From the NCBI GenBank assembly GCA_963556145.1, contig OY744461.1:1302001-1366000 (forward strand): 64,000 nucleotides of DNA, given 5' to 3'. A program made the translations under genes and the position numbers. The first letter of the stretch is position 1. Each line of letters begins with the position of its first letter. The DNA comes from Hygrocybe punicea (taxonomy: Eukaryota; Basidiomycota; Agaricomycetes; Agaricales; Hygrophoraceae). The notes beneath the pieces are model-generated. The model was not told where the DNA came from. It was given only the letters and a program-made list of their open reading frames with translations, and did no database searches. Shown here piece by piece: positions 12,300-22,816 of the stretch.

Positions 12300-13630
12300 C
12301 ACAGGCTTGAGCCACACCCCAGTCTGCCTGCAATTATTTCATGTTCACAACATTGACAGAGCTCACACCAGCTCAAGCCAATATTTACTCAGAAACTGCC
12401 ATATAAAGTCCTCAACAATTTTCAATCTGTACATGACACACAATGTACCACATAATATAATTTGAATGCACTTATTAAAAGCACAGGGAATAGCAAAATT
12501 AAAACATTATTATTTTGACAATGCACAATATCTTACTTTCACTATCAGCTATCAGCCGTTACAGGAGCTGTTTATTCCCAATGACAATCTATGACAAAAT
12601 CAGAACTTACCCCACTTCAAATATTGTGCTTTTCTATTTAATATTGCTCAATTCTCCATTGGAATCAATATATATATCCTCACTATTACTTAAAATAGAC
12701 ACATAAATTTAATGATTATTTTATCCAAATACATAATTATATAGTGAAGGGCAGAAGGCAGGTGAGAGGAAGATAGGGGAGTGGGAGAGGGAGGAAGGTG
12801 GGAGTAGGAGAGGGAGGAAGGTGGGAGTGGGAGAAGGGAGTGGGAGTGGGAGAAGGGGGAAGGTGGGAAGGCAGCAGGGACGGGAGAGAGACAGAGATGG
12901 AGAGGGAGAGGGAGAGGGAGAGGGAGAGGGAGAGGGAGGAGAGTGGAATGTACATATGTTCCCGTTGTCCTCGTCGTCTTCGTCTACGTCTCCGCCGTCC
13001 TCGTCCCGTCATCCTCGTCCTGTCGTCCTCGTCTGCGTCTCCGCCGTCCTCGTCCCCGTCATCCCCGTCGCTGTCGTTCCCATTCCCGTCGTTCCCATCG
13101 TCGTCGTCATCGTCCTCGTTGTCGTCGTCATCCGCGTCTCCGTCCCCATTATCGTCCTCATCGCCACCTGGATGGTTGTCGTCGTCCCCCGGATGGTTGT
13201 CGTCGTCTCCGTCGTCCTGTCGTCCCGTCGCTATCCTTCTCCGTCCCGTTGTCCCGTCGCCGGCCGTCTGTGACCTTGTCGACTGACCTCGTCGTTGCCG
13301 TCGTGGTTGTCTCGGCCGTCCGTCCTGGTCGTTGGCGCATCCTCGTACCTGGCCTCGCGGCCTCGTTTCCGCCATCCTCACGGTGGCCATTTTCGTCGGC
13401 TTCCGTTCTGTTTGCTGGCGTGTTGTGTTCTGGTGATGGGTTTTTGGATTCGCCTGTGTTTGGCGTGGTGTAGCTGCAAAAGGTCAACAATTAGCAAAGA
13501 AGACAAAAATGTTCAAATCAGAAATTTACCTTGGGTGCTCCTCTGCACCCGTCTGACACGTTGACCCGTTGTTGAAATCAACGAGTCGAAGCTTTGAACT
13601 CGCGCGGGAAAGCCAAACGGCTGTTGCCGA
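12300..13630. other. spacer of the foldback element: AT-rich block, then GA and GTC microsatellites
   Basis: 12340-12740 is AT-rich with no gene. 12755-12955 is a GGAGAG-type purine array, and 12960-13330 is an imperfect CGTC/TCGTCC array. On the minus strand this reads as a long acidic (DDDGND) and arginine-rich frame from about 13490 to 12737. Its start (TTPNTGESKNPSPEHNTPAN) looks less repetitive and may derive from a captured coding sequence. I see no domain. Confidence 0.5.
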
Positions 13631-13634
13631 TTTC

Positions 13635-14200
13635 TAACCCAATGCTGCAGTAATTGCTGGACCTGGGTCAACCAAGTGCTGCATCAATAGCTGGACCCCG
13701 GTCAACCCAGTGCTGCAGCAAGAGCTGGGACCAGGTCAACCCAATGGCGCAGTAATTGCTGGACCTGGGTCAACCAAGTGCTGCATCAATAGCTGGACCT
13801 CGGTCAACCCAGTGCTGCAGCAAGAGCTGGGACCAGGTCAACCCAATGCTCCAGCAATAGCTGGCCCTGGGTTGACCCAGTGCTGCAGCAAAAGCTGGCC
13901 CTGGGTGCACCCGGTGCAGCAGTAAGAGCTGGACCTGGGTTGACCCGATGCTGCAACAAGAGCTGGACCTGGGTTGACCCAATCCTGCAGCAAGAGCTGG
14001 GGCCAGGTCAACCCAATCCTGCAGCCAGAGCTGGGGCCAGGTCAACCCAGCAATCGCTGGACCCCAGTCACCCCCTCCAGCATGTGCTGGGCCCTGGTCA
14101 ACCCAATGCCACAGCAACAGCTGGGTCCAGGTCAACCCCAGTGTGCAGCAAGAACTGGTCTAGGGTCAACCCAGTGCTGCAGCAATAACTGAAGCCAGGT
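13635..14200. repeat. 35-bp minisatellite, right (inverted) array
   Basis: The right arm carries the same units in the opposite orientation. The peptide patterns read on the plus strand in 10580-10870 recur on the minus strand in 14135-13850 with no change over about 88 residues. Confidence 0.8.
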
Positions 14201-14830
14201 AAACCCACATGGCTTGAACAGCTGGACCTGGGTCAACCCATCCATCCTGGAATAGCTGCCCTGGGTTAACCTACCCCATGGCAGAGCTGACACCGGGTTG
14301 ACCCACCCAGGCGCCCTTGACCAGCAAGATCTGTACCTGGGTCAACCTACCACACCACATTTCCCCAGCAAGAGCTGTCTTTTGGGTTAACCTACCCCCC
14401 CAGCAAGCAACTGCGCTATGTGTACCTACCTTTTGCAACTATATCTGCGATCGGGTTAACCAAAACGACGGGGTCTACTGTTGGAGTAACAAGGACTCTT
14501 TGGCTGCCAAGGCATTGGGACTGAGTTTGTCAATCCACCCAGCGATGAATAGTTCCTGAACTATGGGCCAATGTTTTCGTAGCTGTTTCGGAAGCTCAAG
14601 GAACCAGTGTTTTGCTGTGTCAGCGATTTTGCCAGCGAACATCTCGATTTTATCGCGGTCACTGTTCCCTAAGACAACTTCTCGGTCCACCAGGCTCAGC
14701 CAGTCTGCTGGGTCCCCAGATGAGCCCCAAAACACAAAAAGCCTTCAGTAATCCGACATTGGAGTTGAGGGAGATATGGCAAGTCAAGGCAAGCAGGCTA
14801 GGGAGTGGAAAACGGAGCAAATGCAGTGTG

Positions 14831-14859
14831 CGTGGGTTCAAACCACACTCTCATCACCA
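14831..14859 (-). other. primer binding site resembling the 3' half of a tRNA
   Basis: On the plus strand this segment reads like a tRNA 3' end: a T-arm with GGTTCAAACC, an acceptor strand TCTCATC, a discriminator A, and CCA at 14857-14859. On the minus strand it therefore starts TGG, 2 nt inside the 5' LTR, as expected for minus-strand priming. The match extends past the usual 12-18 nt into the T-arm. The isoacceptor cannot be named from this. Confidence 0.7.
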
Positions 14860-14861
14860 GG

Positions 14862-15009
14862 TGGAGAGGTACCGGGGGTACCCTCGGGGTGCTCAGAGGA
14901 CGCGTGCGTCGGAAAGACTGGGATAGGGTATCTACTACATCCAGATCTGCTAACTCACTGGATCAACCGTGGGAACTGAGTCACGTGATCTATCCTCGCT
15001 ACCACTCCA
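14862..15009 (-). repeat. 5' LTR (right copy)
   Basis: 148 bp and more CpG-rich than its partner at 8011-8158. It includes CACGTGATC, which could be part of a promoter. GCGG (15010-15013) and the transposase exon follow directly. Confidence 0.82.
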
Positions 15010-18000
15010 GCGGACGATCCTTCCCGCAAGTCAACGCTCTCACGAACCACAGACGTACATGCCAGTCATCGAAGAAACGCCTCGCCAACGCCCTAGACAA
15101 GGCAAAGCAAATGTGGACAGGCACCAGAAGACGTTGTCTCCGGACCAGGCCTCCGGAGCCCAGGCAGCCCCCTCAGGTTTCAGTGGGCTTGACAGTGGTG
15201 TCAGATCAGGCAGGCTCGCCAGCGATAGTTGAGGTGTGTTCCCCTAATGATGATGGATGAAAATTCTGCGTTGACACATTACTTGTAGACTACCGTAGGC
15301 AACACCACAGATGCCAATGATGAGGCTGATGATTGCGAGATGACCCTGATGGAGCATAGGCCGTGGACCTGCAGGCTTAATCGCCAACTCCCCTTGCGAT
15401 TCAGGGATCTACTACCACAACCGCCACGTCCGCTACCACCGCCATCCCTCACCCAACCCAACGTTCCTAGTGATGTACATCCTTCCCTGTCAAATGAAAG
15501 CGGCACTTCCCCACAGCCTTTGGGCATTGGGTCTCTGCACCGTTGGCTTGGCCAAGTATTTGCCACCGAACACAAGGTATTTGGTTTATCACGTCGATAT
15601 TATTCCACCGAGCCTCCCTCGCATGATCCAGAGGAGCACAACCAATTGAATGAACTGTCGGACATCCCTGAATTCTCTCTGTCAACCTCTTCTCCATCAA
15701 TGTATTACCCATATCCGAATCGTAGTTCGTTCCGCTTAGGCGAGTGGTATTGGAATGGAGGAATCCAGAAATCGCAATCGAGCTTCAAAGAACTTTTGGA
15801 TATCGTTGGTGACCCTGAGTTTCTTTCATCCAACGTTCGGGATACAAAATGGAATAAAATCAACGACACTCTGGCAAGCGAAAGTGAAGGGGAATGGTTA
15901 GATGAGGATGCTGGATGGATGCGTACACCAGTCACAATTTCCATACCGTACCATACCCATCGTGGAATCCTATCCGATCCTGGCGCTGGACCCCGAGATT
16001 ATACTGTACCAGATTTCTATCACCGTAGTTTAGTCTCAGTCATTCGGGAGAAGCTTTCAGACCCAGCTGGTAATCAGCACTTTCATTATGAGCCTTACGA
16101 GCCCCATTGGCAACCTAGTGAAGCTCAGCACTCTGCACGGGTGCAGGGCGAAATCTACACCTCACCTGTGTTCATCGATGCACATCGTACACTACAAGAG
16201 TCTCCCGGAGAGCCCGGGTGTGATCTTCCCCGGGTGGTTGTCACGTTGATGTTCTGGTCAGATGTTACGCATCTGACGTCATTTGGCACTGCAAAGATAT
16301 GGCCTCTTTACATGTATTTTGGCAACGAATCAAAATATCGTCGGTGCAAACCCTCATGTCACTTGTGCCATCATGTTGCTTACTTCCGAAATGTGAGTGC
16401 AACATTTCTTCATATTCAGCCGCTTCATCCATTCCTCACTGGCATGCAACAGCTTCCGGAAGACTTCAAGGAAATTTCTGCCAAACAAACAGCAGGTGGA
16501 AAAGTCCCAAATGACCAGTTTATGACCCACTGCACTCGGGAGCTCATGCATGCACAATGGCTAGTTCTTCTCGACGATGAGTTTCTGGAGGCTTGGAGTC
16601 ATGGCATTGTCATTACCTGCTGTGACGGAGTCAGGCGTCGGTTCTACCCTCGGATATTTACTTACTCAGCGGATTACCCTGAGAAGTAAGTTCATCATCC
16701 GCTTTTGTAAGTATAGCAGAAATGAATCCCGAACAGAATTCTACTTGCTAGTATTCGTAATTTGGGTTGTTGCCCTTGCCCGTGGTGTCTCATCGCTTTA
16801 GACAATGTTCATAATCTCGGAACCTCTAGCGATACGCGGCGTCGGGTAACATGGGCGCGAGTCGATGACCACCAATGGCAGAGCTTGGTTTCCGCTGCCA
16901 GGAAGCTGATCTACTCTAATAACGAGCAGGTGAACAGCGCACCTGTGGAAAGGCTGCTCAAGGCCACATCCCTGGTTCCAAATAGGGTGAGATTCCAAGT
17001 TTTAACTTCATGCTGTAGGCTGATCTTTATCATTAGAATGCCTTTTCGACTAGACTGGCCGCCTTTGGCTTCAATCTATTCTTGATGCTGGTCGTAGATT
17101 TGATGCACGAATTTGAACTGGGTGTATGGAAAGCTCTCTTTATTCACCTTCTTCGCATTCTCGAATCACACGGTGGTGCAAATCTACTCATGGAATTGGA
17201 TCGTCGGTAAAGATACTTATTGTTGTTATGTGGCTAAACTAATGACTAGCTCAAGTTATAGACTCTTGCCTTCATTTGGGGACGCAATCCGGAAGTTCTC
17301 AGCCAATTGTTCTGAATTGAAAAACATGACAGCAGGGAAGTTCGAGAACCTCTTGCAAGTATGTGAATCTATTCCCAACAATTTACAAAATCTTACCTTT
17401 CGCGTCAGTGTGCCATCCCTGTATTTGACGGACTACTTCCCGAACCACACAATCGACAGATTTTGGAACTCCTCTTCGTCGCCGCACACTGGCACGCTTT
17501 GGCAAAACTGCGTATGCATAACGACCTCACCTTGGATATCATGGATGCAGTCACAGCCTCTTTTGGCGACAAACTTCGTATTTTCAATGAAACGACATGT
17601 GCCGCTTTCATAACTCGTGAACTTGAACGGGAGTTCAATGCTCGTGTTCGCCGCCAAGCAAAGGAAAAGCGCACTCAAAAGCAAGCCGCCAATCGTGTTG
17701 TTCCAGTCTGTCATTCCAGGCCTGCCGGCGCTGAAGCCAGTGACTAGCAGTCGGATATTAGCAGTACTGAAGCTATCATATCCGAGAGTGCTGCAGCTGC
17801 CCAACTGGATAGCATTGCCCCATGCCTCAAGACTTTAAATCTCAACACGTACAAGTGGCATTCGCTCGGTGACTATACCACTACAATCAGAAGATATGGC
17901 ACTACGGACTCGTACTCGACGGAACCAGTGAGTCGTCAATGGCTCAGTTTAAATACATACCAACTGTTCTACTTAGGGTGAGCTGGAACACCACTCACCC

Positions 18001-19305
18001 AAAGGATGGTACACCCGCACTAGCCGCAAGGACTTTATTTGTCAAATGACACGGATTGAGCGATGCCAGAACTGTATCCGTCGTATTCGTGCTCAACACC
18101 AAACAGATGAGGCTGCGCACCCCAATCCGCCCAAGGTGCATCACTTTATTGGAAAATCGCAAAACCATCCCGAGAATATTCCGCTTTTCTTACAGAAACA
18201 TGCTCGCGATCCTGCAGTCAAGGTAGTGACCTAAACTTATGATTAGAAAACTCGATTGAGCTCATTGGATGGCAGGATTTTATTCCGAAGCTCAAAGATC
18301 ATCTACTTCCTCACATGCAAGCAATCTTGTCTCAGGAACAGGCGTCAACTAGCTGCAACGGTTCTTCCCAAACACTAGCGTGTGGTCTAACAAGTACAAC
18401 GGTTGGAGAAAATGCTGTGATCTTCAAAAGTGATCGCATTTATCGTCACAATGTGGCCAGATTCAATTTCACAACCTATGATGTCTGACGATCACAAGAC
18501 GTGGTCAATCCTGGCACATCCCATCGTGATATCATGCTGCTTGCGAAACCTGATGATCTCCAGGCCAATTCAAACCACCCCTTCTTATATGCACGTGTCC
18601 TTGGTATTTTCCACGCCAACGTCATCTATGTTGGGGAGGGAATGCATGATTATGTGCCGAGGAGGTTGGAATTCCTGTGGGTGTGATGGTTCCAGTACCT
18701 CGGAAGCCAGTCAGTTAGTTGGACAGACCATCATCTGGACTGTGTTCAATTTCCTCTGACAGCAAGTGATGGCGCTTTCGGATTTGTGGATCCCAGTGAT
18801 GTGGTGCGTAGAAGTTACATTACGCCCAGGTTTGCGAGCGGAGCAGTCCATCGTGATGGCATTGGTCTCTCCCCTTGTGCCAAAGATGCCAAAGATTGGA
18901 AGAGCTACTATGTCAATCGGTGATTATATTTTTGGCTCAATGTGTTATCAGTGCTTACCTCCCAGATTTTCTAGATTTGTGGACCGTGACATGGTCATGC
19001 GCTATCACTGGGGTCTTAGAGTTGGACATGTCTATGCTCATGATCAAACCCCAAGCAGAGCCATGACCATATTTTCCGAGTCTGAATCTAACACAGACTT
19101 GAACCGCCTGCAAGGTGTTCCAACATCAGAGGATGCAACGCCAGTTTTTAATGACAATGAATCTGACATTGAGCAACCCGAGTTCGAACTGAGAAATCGT
19201 GATGACGACCTCTGGGAAGATATCACAATAGATAACAGCAAAGGACTTACAGATGATGATTCCAGCCATGACTCGGATACCATGGACGGCGTGTACGGAG
19301 CTTGA

Positions 19306-20036
19306 CTATGGGAACCTGCTTTCCCTTGCCTCCATTATCTCTCCTTTCAACTCGGAGTCCCAGCCAAAAACTACTACATGCAGACAATCACGGCCCCACA
19401 AGCCAACCCTTTGTCATCTTCTCCATCCACTCACGAGCCTACCACTATGCGTACCAGAGGTCTCCATCACCTCTACAACAATCTTTGACATGACTGTTCT
19501 CAATGATGAGCCAGAAAAGGATGTCGTAGATGTCATGCCTGCAATGCAGGCCCCCCCACTCCTCAAGCTGGAACCTTCCTCCAAACACAACCGACAGCCC
19601 AGGATCCCTTAATCCAACCGAAGCCTCCAAGCTTCCCCCTCTCCTCCTCTCTCCCTGTCCCTGCCGCGCCCTTCTTGCTCCCGTCATCCTGGCGTCAAAG
19701 TTCTCATGCACGGCAAGTACTATTCTAATCGTGCATAGGTCAAGTTATCCGGCCTGGACATGGGAATGGACCTCCAGGTGGGCCTGTGCGAAGTGTGTCC
19801 CTGAATCGCAACATGGGATGGCCATACTTTGCGATACGAAAGTACGCGTGCATGCTCGTTATTACAGCTGTTTTAAAAACGATAGAGTACATTACCTCGA
19901 AATGTAAGTTCCCAATATGTAACACGCTGTATGGAACCTCTTCTAGGCTGACATTGTGATGTTTGCAATCATCCTTATTCTTTTACTAAAGGTTTGGGAG
20001 TGAAAATGAAATATTTATTGCCTACTACTAGTACAT
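19306..20036. other. 3' flank of transposase copy 1, no clear gene
   Basis: Open frames run through 19306-19612 (one contains DEPEKDVVDVMPAMQAPPLL) but have no recognisable domain and no clear end, so I do not call a gene. About 20004-20075 carries a partial copy of the MITE seen at 6897-7234. The transposon's right end was not found. Confidence 0.35.
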
Positions 20037-21330
20037 TCAAGCTGATTGCAGGCGCATAATGTTAAGGATCTTATCGAAGAAAGAACTAAAGAAAGTCATA
20101 TTGGTGGTCATTTCCGGTGAATCTGAAACAAAATGCGAAACGCGCGATGAGACATCCATATCCAGTATGAGGCGTTTTAACTCCTTCCCAAAGAAAGTAA
20201 TCATTGATTCAAGTATTTGAACTGGCAGCGACAATGGCAGTGTGCATGCAGTAAATCTTTGGCTCGGAGCCAGGACTTCAAAGAACTGTGCTTCACGAAC
20301 TCCCAAAAGAGAGAACAAGTGCGAACAGGCACGGCAACATTGATTGGATAACCCAACAACATTGTCTGCAGGCTATATCGCAGAATAATATCAGATTAAC
20401 ATACAGCTGAGATATTAAATATAGCACTTACTGCAGATGTAGCCTGATGGATAGTCGCCATGCTAGCTGCGCAATGCAGTGTCCCATAGAAGTTTTCACC
20501 ATTCGCCATGTGAATGTTTAAGAAATTTTGGAACATCGCATTTGTCGAGACTAATTTCTCGATTGCTACGATGGCATCCTGCGCAGAGCAGTTAGACGGA
20601 TGACTGATACCGGGGAGGGACATGATTTCTTCGATAACCTGTTTCCAAGGACGCATTTGTGTCCCTGTAGAATGATTGCCAACGACTTTGAGAGAGAAGG
20701 ACATTGGGTTCCGACTAGACGTGAATGCAAGGAGTTTGCTAACAGCTTCAAATTGAACCACCTGCAAATGCAACCAACATGTATATGAGTCAGCTATGGA
20801 AGGTTCCCCGATGTGAATCCCCGATACTTGAACATCCAGAAGTTCTGCATCCCAATAACCATCCTCTACATTCGTATCCGCTCCATTCTGAGGGTCAGGA
20901 AGCTCCATTCTGTTCAAATGGTCCTCTAAATAGGAGGAAAAAACGAGATCTCAGAGGGCCATTCCGCAAATTGTAGCGCGATAAGCTGCGATTTCGAAAA
21001 GTTTCATATCGTCATCTGACAATGTACGAGTGGTGTATTTGTCGAGCACCTGAAGAAACTCCATGAATTTACGAAGCAGATGGCATAGTAGCTGATGAAA
21101 CTCGGGGCAGGTTATATCGGTATAAATGCAGGGAGGGGTCACATTCGGTTGGTAGCTATTCACCGCGGCCATGAGGTTAGGGAAGTCGGTTATCGAAAAT
21201 TCCAGAATGTATTGGATGTCAGGCTCTGAGAAGGTTTTGATAAAGGTGATATCTCGAGGAAGCAACGGTTTGTCTTTTGGAAACGGACGCTGGTGATAAT
21301 AATTTTGGGTAGTTAAAAGGGGGTTGAGAA

Positions 21331-21908
21331 TAGTGATGCCGAAGTTCGGTTCGGAACCGATCCGAACCCGGTTTGAACCGCGAACCGAACCGGAAGTTCG
21401 GTTCTGGTTCAGCCATTTGGCTGAACCGAACCGCTGGTTCAGTTTGCGGTTCTGGCACTGACATGCGGTTCAAACCGCGTTCAAACGCGGTTCAAACCGC
21501 GAACCGTAATGTATAGTTACCTACGTAGATACTCATTTAGATACTTAATTTTTCACATTTTTTTCTATGCAGTCGCGTGAACTTAGGTCATGTGACCTTA
21601 AACATACTCGCGCGACACCCCAATTTCGACTCAACACTAATGTTACTCAACAACCACGGTAAGTAACGGCCTCATACTATATTTTACTGACATTTTATTA
21701 CATAGAACAGCCCCCCGTGGCCCACCTTGACCGCATAAAGAAGGCGCCCGCAGTCAACTCCACCCAACAACCTCCCTCGCGTTCCAACGCGAGTCGGAGT
21801 GAATCGATGGCAGCAGTGGCAGCAGCAGCAACGGCAGTGGCAACACCACATACCACCACCCCGACGACGACAACGACGACGATGACGACGACGGCAAAAT
21901 GGCTGCAA

Positions 21909-21969
<61 letters not shown>

Positions 21970-22816
21970 GGCAACGGCAACAGCAGCAGCAGCAGCGGCA
22001 ACGGCAACAGCAGCAGCGGCAACGGCAGCAGCAGCAGCAGCAGCAGCAGCGCAGCGGCAACGGCAACAGCAGCAGCGGCAACGGCAACGGCAACAGCAGC
22101 GGCAACGGCAACAGCAGCAGCAGCAGCGGCAACGGCAACAGCAGCGGCAGCAGCGGCAACGGCAGCAGCAGCAGCAGCAGCAGCAGCAGAGCAACACCGG
22201 CGGCAGCAGCCAGGTACGTCCCCCAAATCCAGTCCCAACGACATCGGCTAACGAGGGGAATGGACGAGGCGACGACGAAGACCCACCTCACGAACACGCC
22301 CTAGCCGCGTCAATTGACGTGCGGACGCCCATAGGAAGTCCCCAGCCCCATCCAACCTCGCAAAAACAGACGGAGCACGTCAATTGACGTGCCCCGTTCT
22401 TCGCGAGGTCGTCAGCACGCGCGGACACCCATGGAAAGTCCCTGGCCCCATCCAACCTCGCGAAAACAGACGGAGCGTGTCAATTGACGCGTCCCCGTTC
22501 TTCGCAAGGTAGGTAGCACGCGCGGACGCCCATGGGAAGTGCCTGGCCCCAACCCAACCTCGCAAAAACAGACGGAGCCCCCCCATCTACCTCGTGAGGG
22601 CGACAGCCGCGTCAATTGACGCGCGTCTGGCCCGCGCGAGGTATTTGGAGGTGGGTTCGTGGTTCGAACCACGTTTGAACGCAGACCGAACGCCGTGAAA
22701 CCGTTCGACACGGTTCCGGTTCGGGTTTGGCATTTCGCTGAACCGAACCATCGGTTCTGGTTCCGGTTTTTCAAAAATAGCGAAAAACCGGACCGAACCG
22801 AACTTCGGCAACACTA
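21331..22816. mobile_element. hAT-type non-autonomous element E1 (1486 bp) with 8-bp target duplication
   Basis: The ends are TAGTGATGCCGAAGTTCGG and the complement of TAGTGTTGCCGAAGTTCGG, flanked by GTTGAGAA at 21323-21330 and 22817-22824. The 8-bp duplication and TAGTG ends fit hAT. Subterminal regions are dense in GGTTCGGTTC words. Inside are a spliced-looking start (GTAAGT at about 21660, acceptor about 21704), a CAG/CAACGG array (21905-22195) giving poly-Gln in one frame, and about three 100-bp repeats (22310-22620), each with a GTCAATTGAC palindrome. No transposase was found. Confidence 0.82.
21905..22195. repeat. CAG and CAACGG microsatellite
   Basis: A nearly pure CAG run at 21910-21965 is followed by mixed CAG/CAACGG/CAACAG hexamers. 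Depending on frame it encodes poly-Gln, poly-Ala or poly-Ser/Gly; on the other strand poly-Leu, poly-Cys or poly-Ala. The long open frames here are products of the repeat. Confidence 0.85.

Larger units (their letters stand above)
10235..14480. mobile_element. 4246-bp foldback DNA transposon, TIR CAGTAGACCC, 7-bp target duplication
   Basis: The ends are CAGTAGACCC and GGGTCTACTG with flanking TTGGAGT on both sides. The terminal arms, about 10235-10885 and 13838-14480, look almost identical over roughly 640 bp; within the outermost 27 bp I see one mismatch. They contain 35-bp minisatellite units. The centre (12300-13630) is AT-rich sequence plus microsatellite. No transposase was recognised, so the element is non-autonomous. 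It sits inside the gag gene of the LTR element. A 7-bp duplication does not match the usual 8 bp of hAT or 2-3 bp of CACTA elements, so I leave the superfamily open. Confidence 0.8.
8365..14735 (-). pseudogene. gag-like gene of the LTR element, split by the 4.2-kb insertion
   Basis: Segment 14735-14481 carries a retrotransposon capsid-like block (FWGSSGDPADWLSLVD, DRDKIEMFAGKIADTAKHWF, WPIVQELFIAGWI). Segment 10234-8365 continues with a probable coiled coil (DRVQRTLDTIEAVYQKRTEE), an EEGRNTGIAEE block, a long Thr/Pro/Ser/Gln-rich linker and a C-terminal block (PFSWAEDTAHIPI, DLSRTLIALGW). Removing 10235-14480 plus one target copy leaves the frame open across the joint. A further in-frame TGA at 9859-9861 follows EECQC; the same frame then runs to 8365. 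The exon upstream of 14735 is unclear: GTG is the first codon after a probable splice acceptor. No zinc knuckle or pol domain was seen. Gag annotation is by sequence feel; the A/T/P-rich half is uncharacterised. Confidence 0.7.
8011..15009 (-). mobile_element. gag-only (non-autonomous) LTR retrotransposon with 148-bp LTRs
   Basis: Two 148-bp direct repeats, 8011-8158 and 14862-15009, begin TGGAGAGG and end CCACTCCA, i.e. TG...CA on either strand. The coding strand is minus, so the 5' LTR is the right-hand one. A primer binding site lies 2 nt inside it, and a purine tract (GGAGGAGGGG on the minus strand, about 8163-8172) lies just before the other LTR. The only coding region is a gag-like gene; no protease, reverse transcriptase or integrase was seen. 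Without its 4.2-kb passenger the element is about 2.75 kb. The LTRs differ at 7 sites, all transitions, about 4.7 percent, so the insertion is not recent. Confidence 0.82.
7958..19305 (+). pseudogene. Plavaka-type (CACTA-like) transposase, copy 1, interrupted and mutated
   Basis: The ORF starts at ATG 7958. After 53 nt it is cut at 8010 by the LTR element, and it resumes at 15014 after one copy of the GCGG target duplication. Joining the two sides restores a zinc-binding start (CVCGRSF..NALTNH..TC) that matches CSCSRTF..AFRNH..NC of the intact copy at 62330. An intron (15234-15288) leads to the main exon, with YPNRSSFRLGEWYWNG, MFWSDVTHL and GNESKYRRCKPSCHLCHH. Later exons carry CPCPWC, DLMHEFELGVWKALFIHLL (probable RNase H-fold core with catalytic Asp/Glu) and RFVDRDMVMRYHWGL, then an acidic tail. 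In-frame stops lie at 17745-17747 (TAG), 18486-18488 (TGA) and 18685-18687 (TGA). The copy is dead. Confidence 0.85.

Noticed and set aside
10523..12376. Many open frames encoding WVDPGPA- or LGPGQP-type repeats on both strands
   Set aside because: They come from a 35-bp minisatellite whose length is not a multiple of three, so every frame stays open. There are no start context, introns or domains.
12737..13390. Acidic/arginine-rich nuclear protein on the minus strand
   Set aside because: Composition follows the GTC and GGAGAG arrays; no conserved block beyond a short N-terminal stretch.
10540..14200. Possible CRISPR array
   Set aside because: The units are contiguous and imperfect, with no unique spacers, and the genome is eukaryotic.
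14831..14859. tRNA gene
   Set aside because: Only the 3' half (T-arm, acceptor strand, CCA) is present, and encoded CCA at a fixed distance from an LTR marks a primer binding site.
21684..22387. Poly-Leu, poly-Cys and poly-Ala frames
   Set aside because: They are translations of the CAG/CAACGG microsatellite in wrong frames or on the wrong strand.
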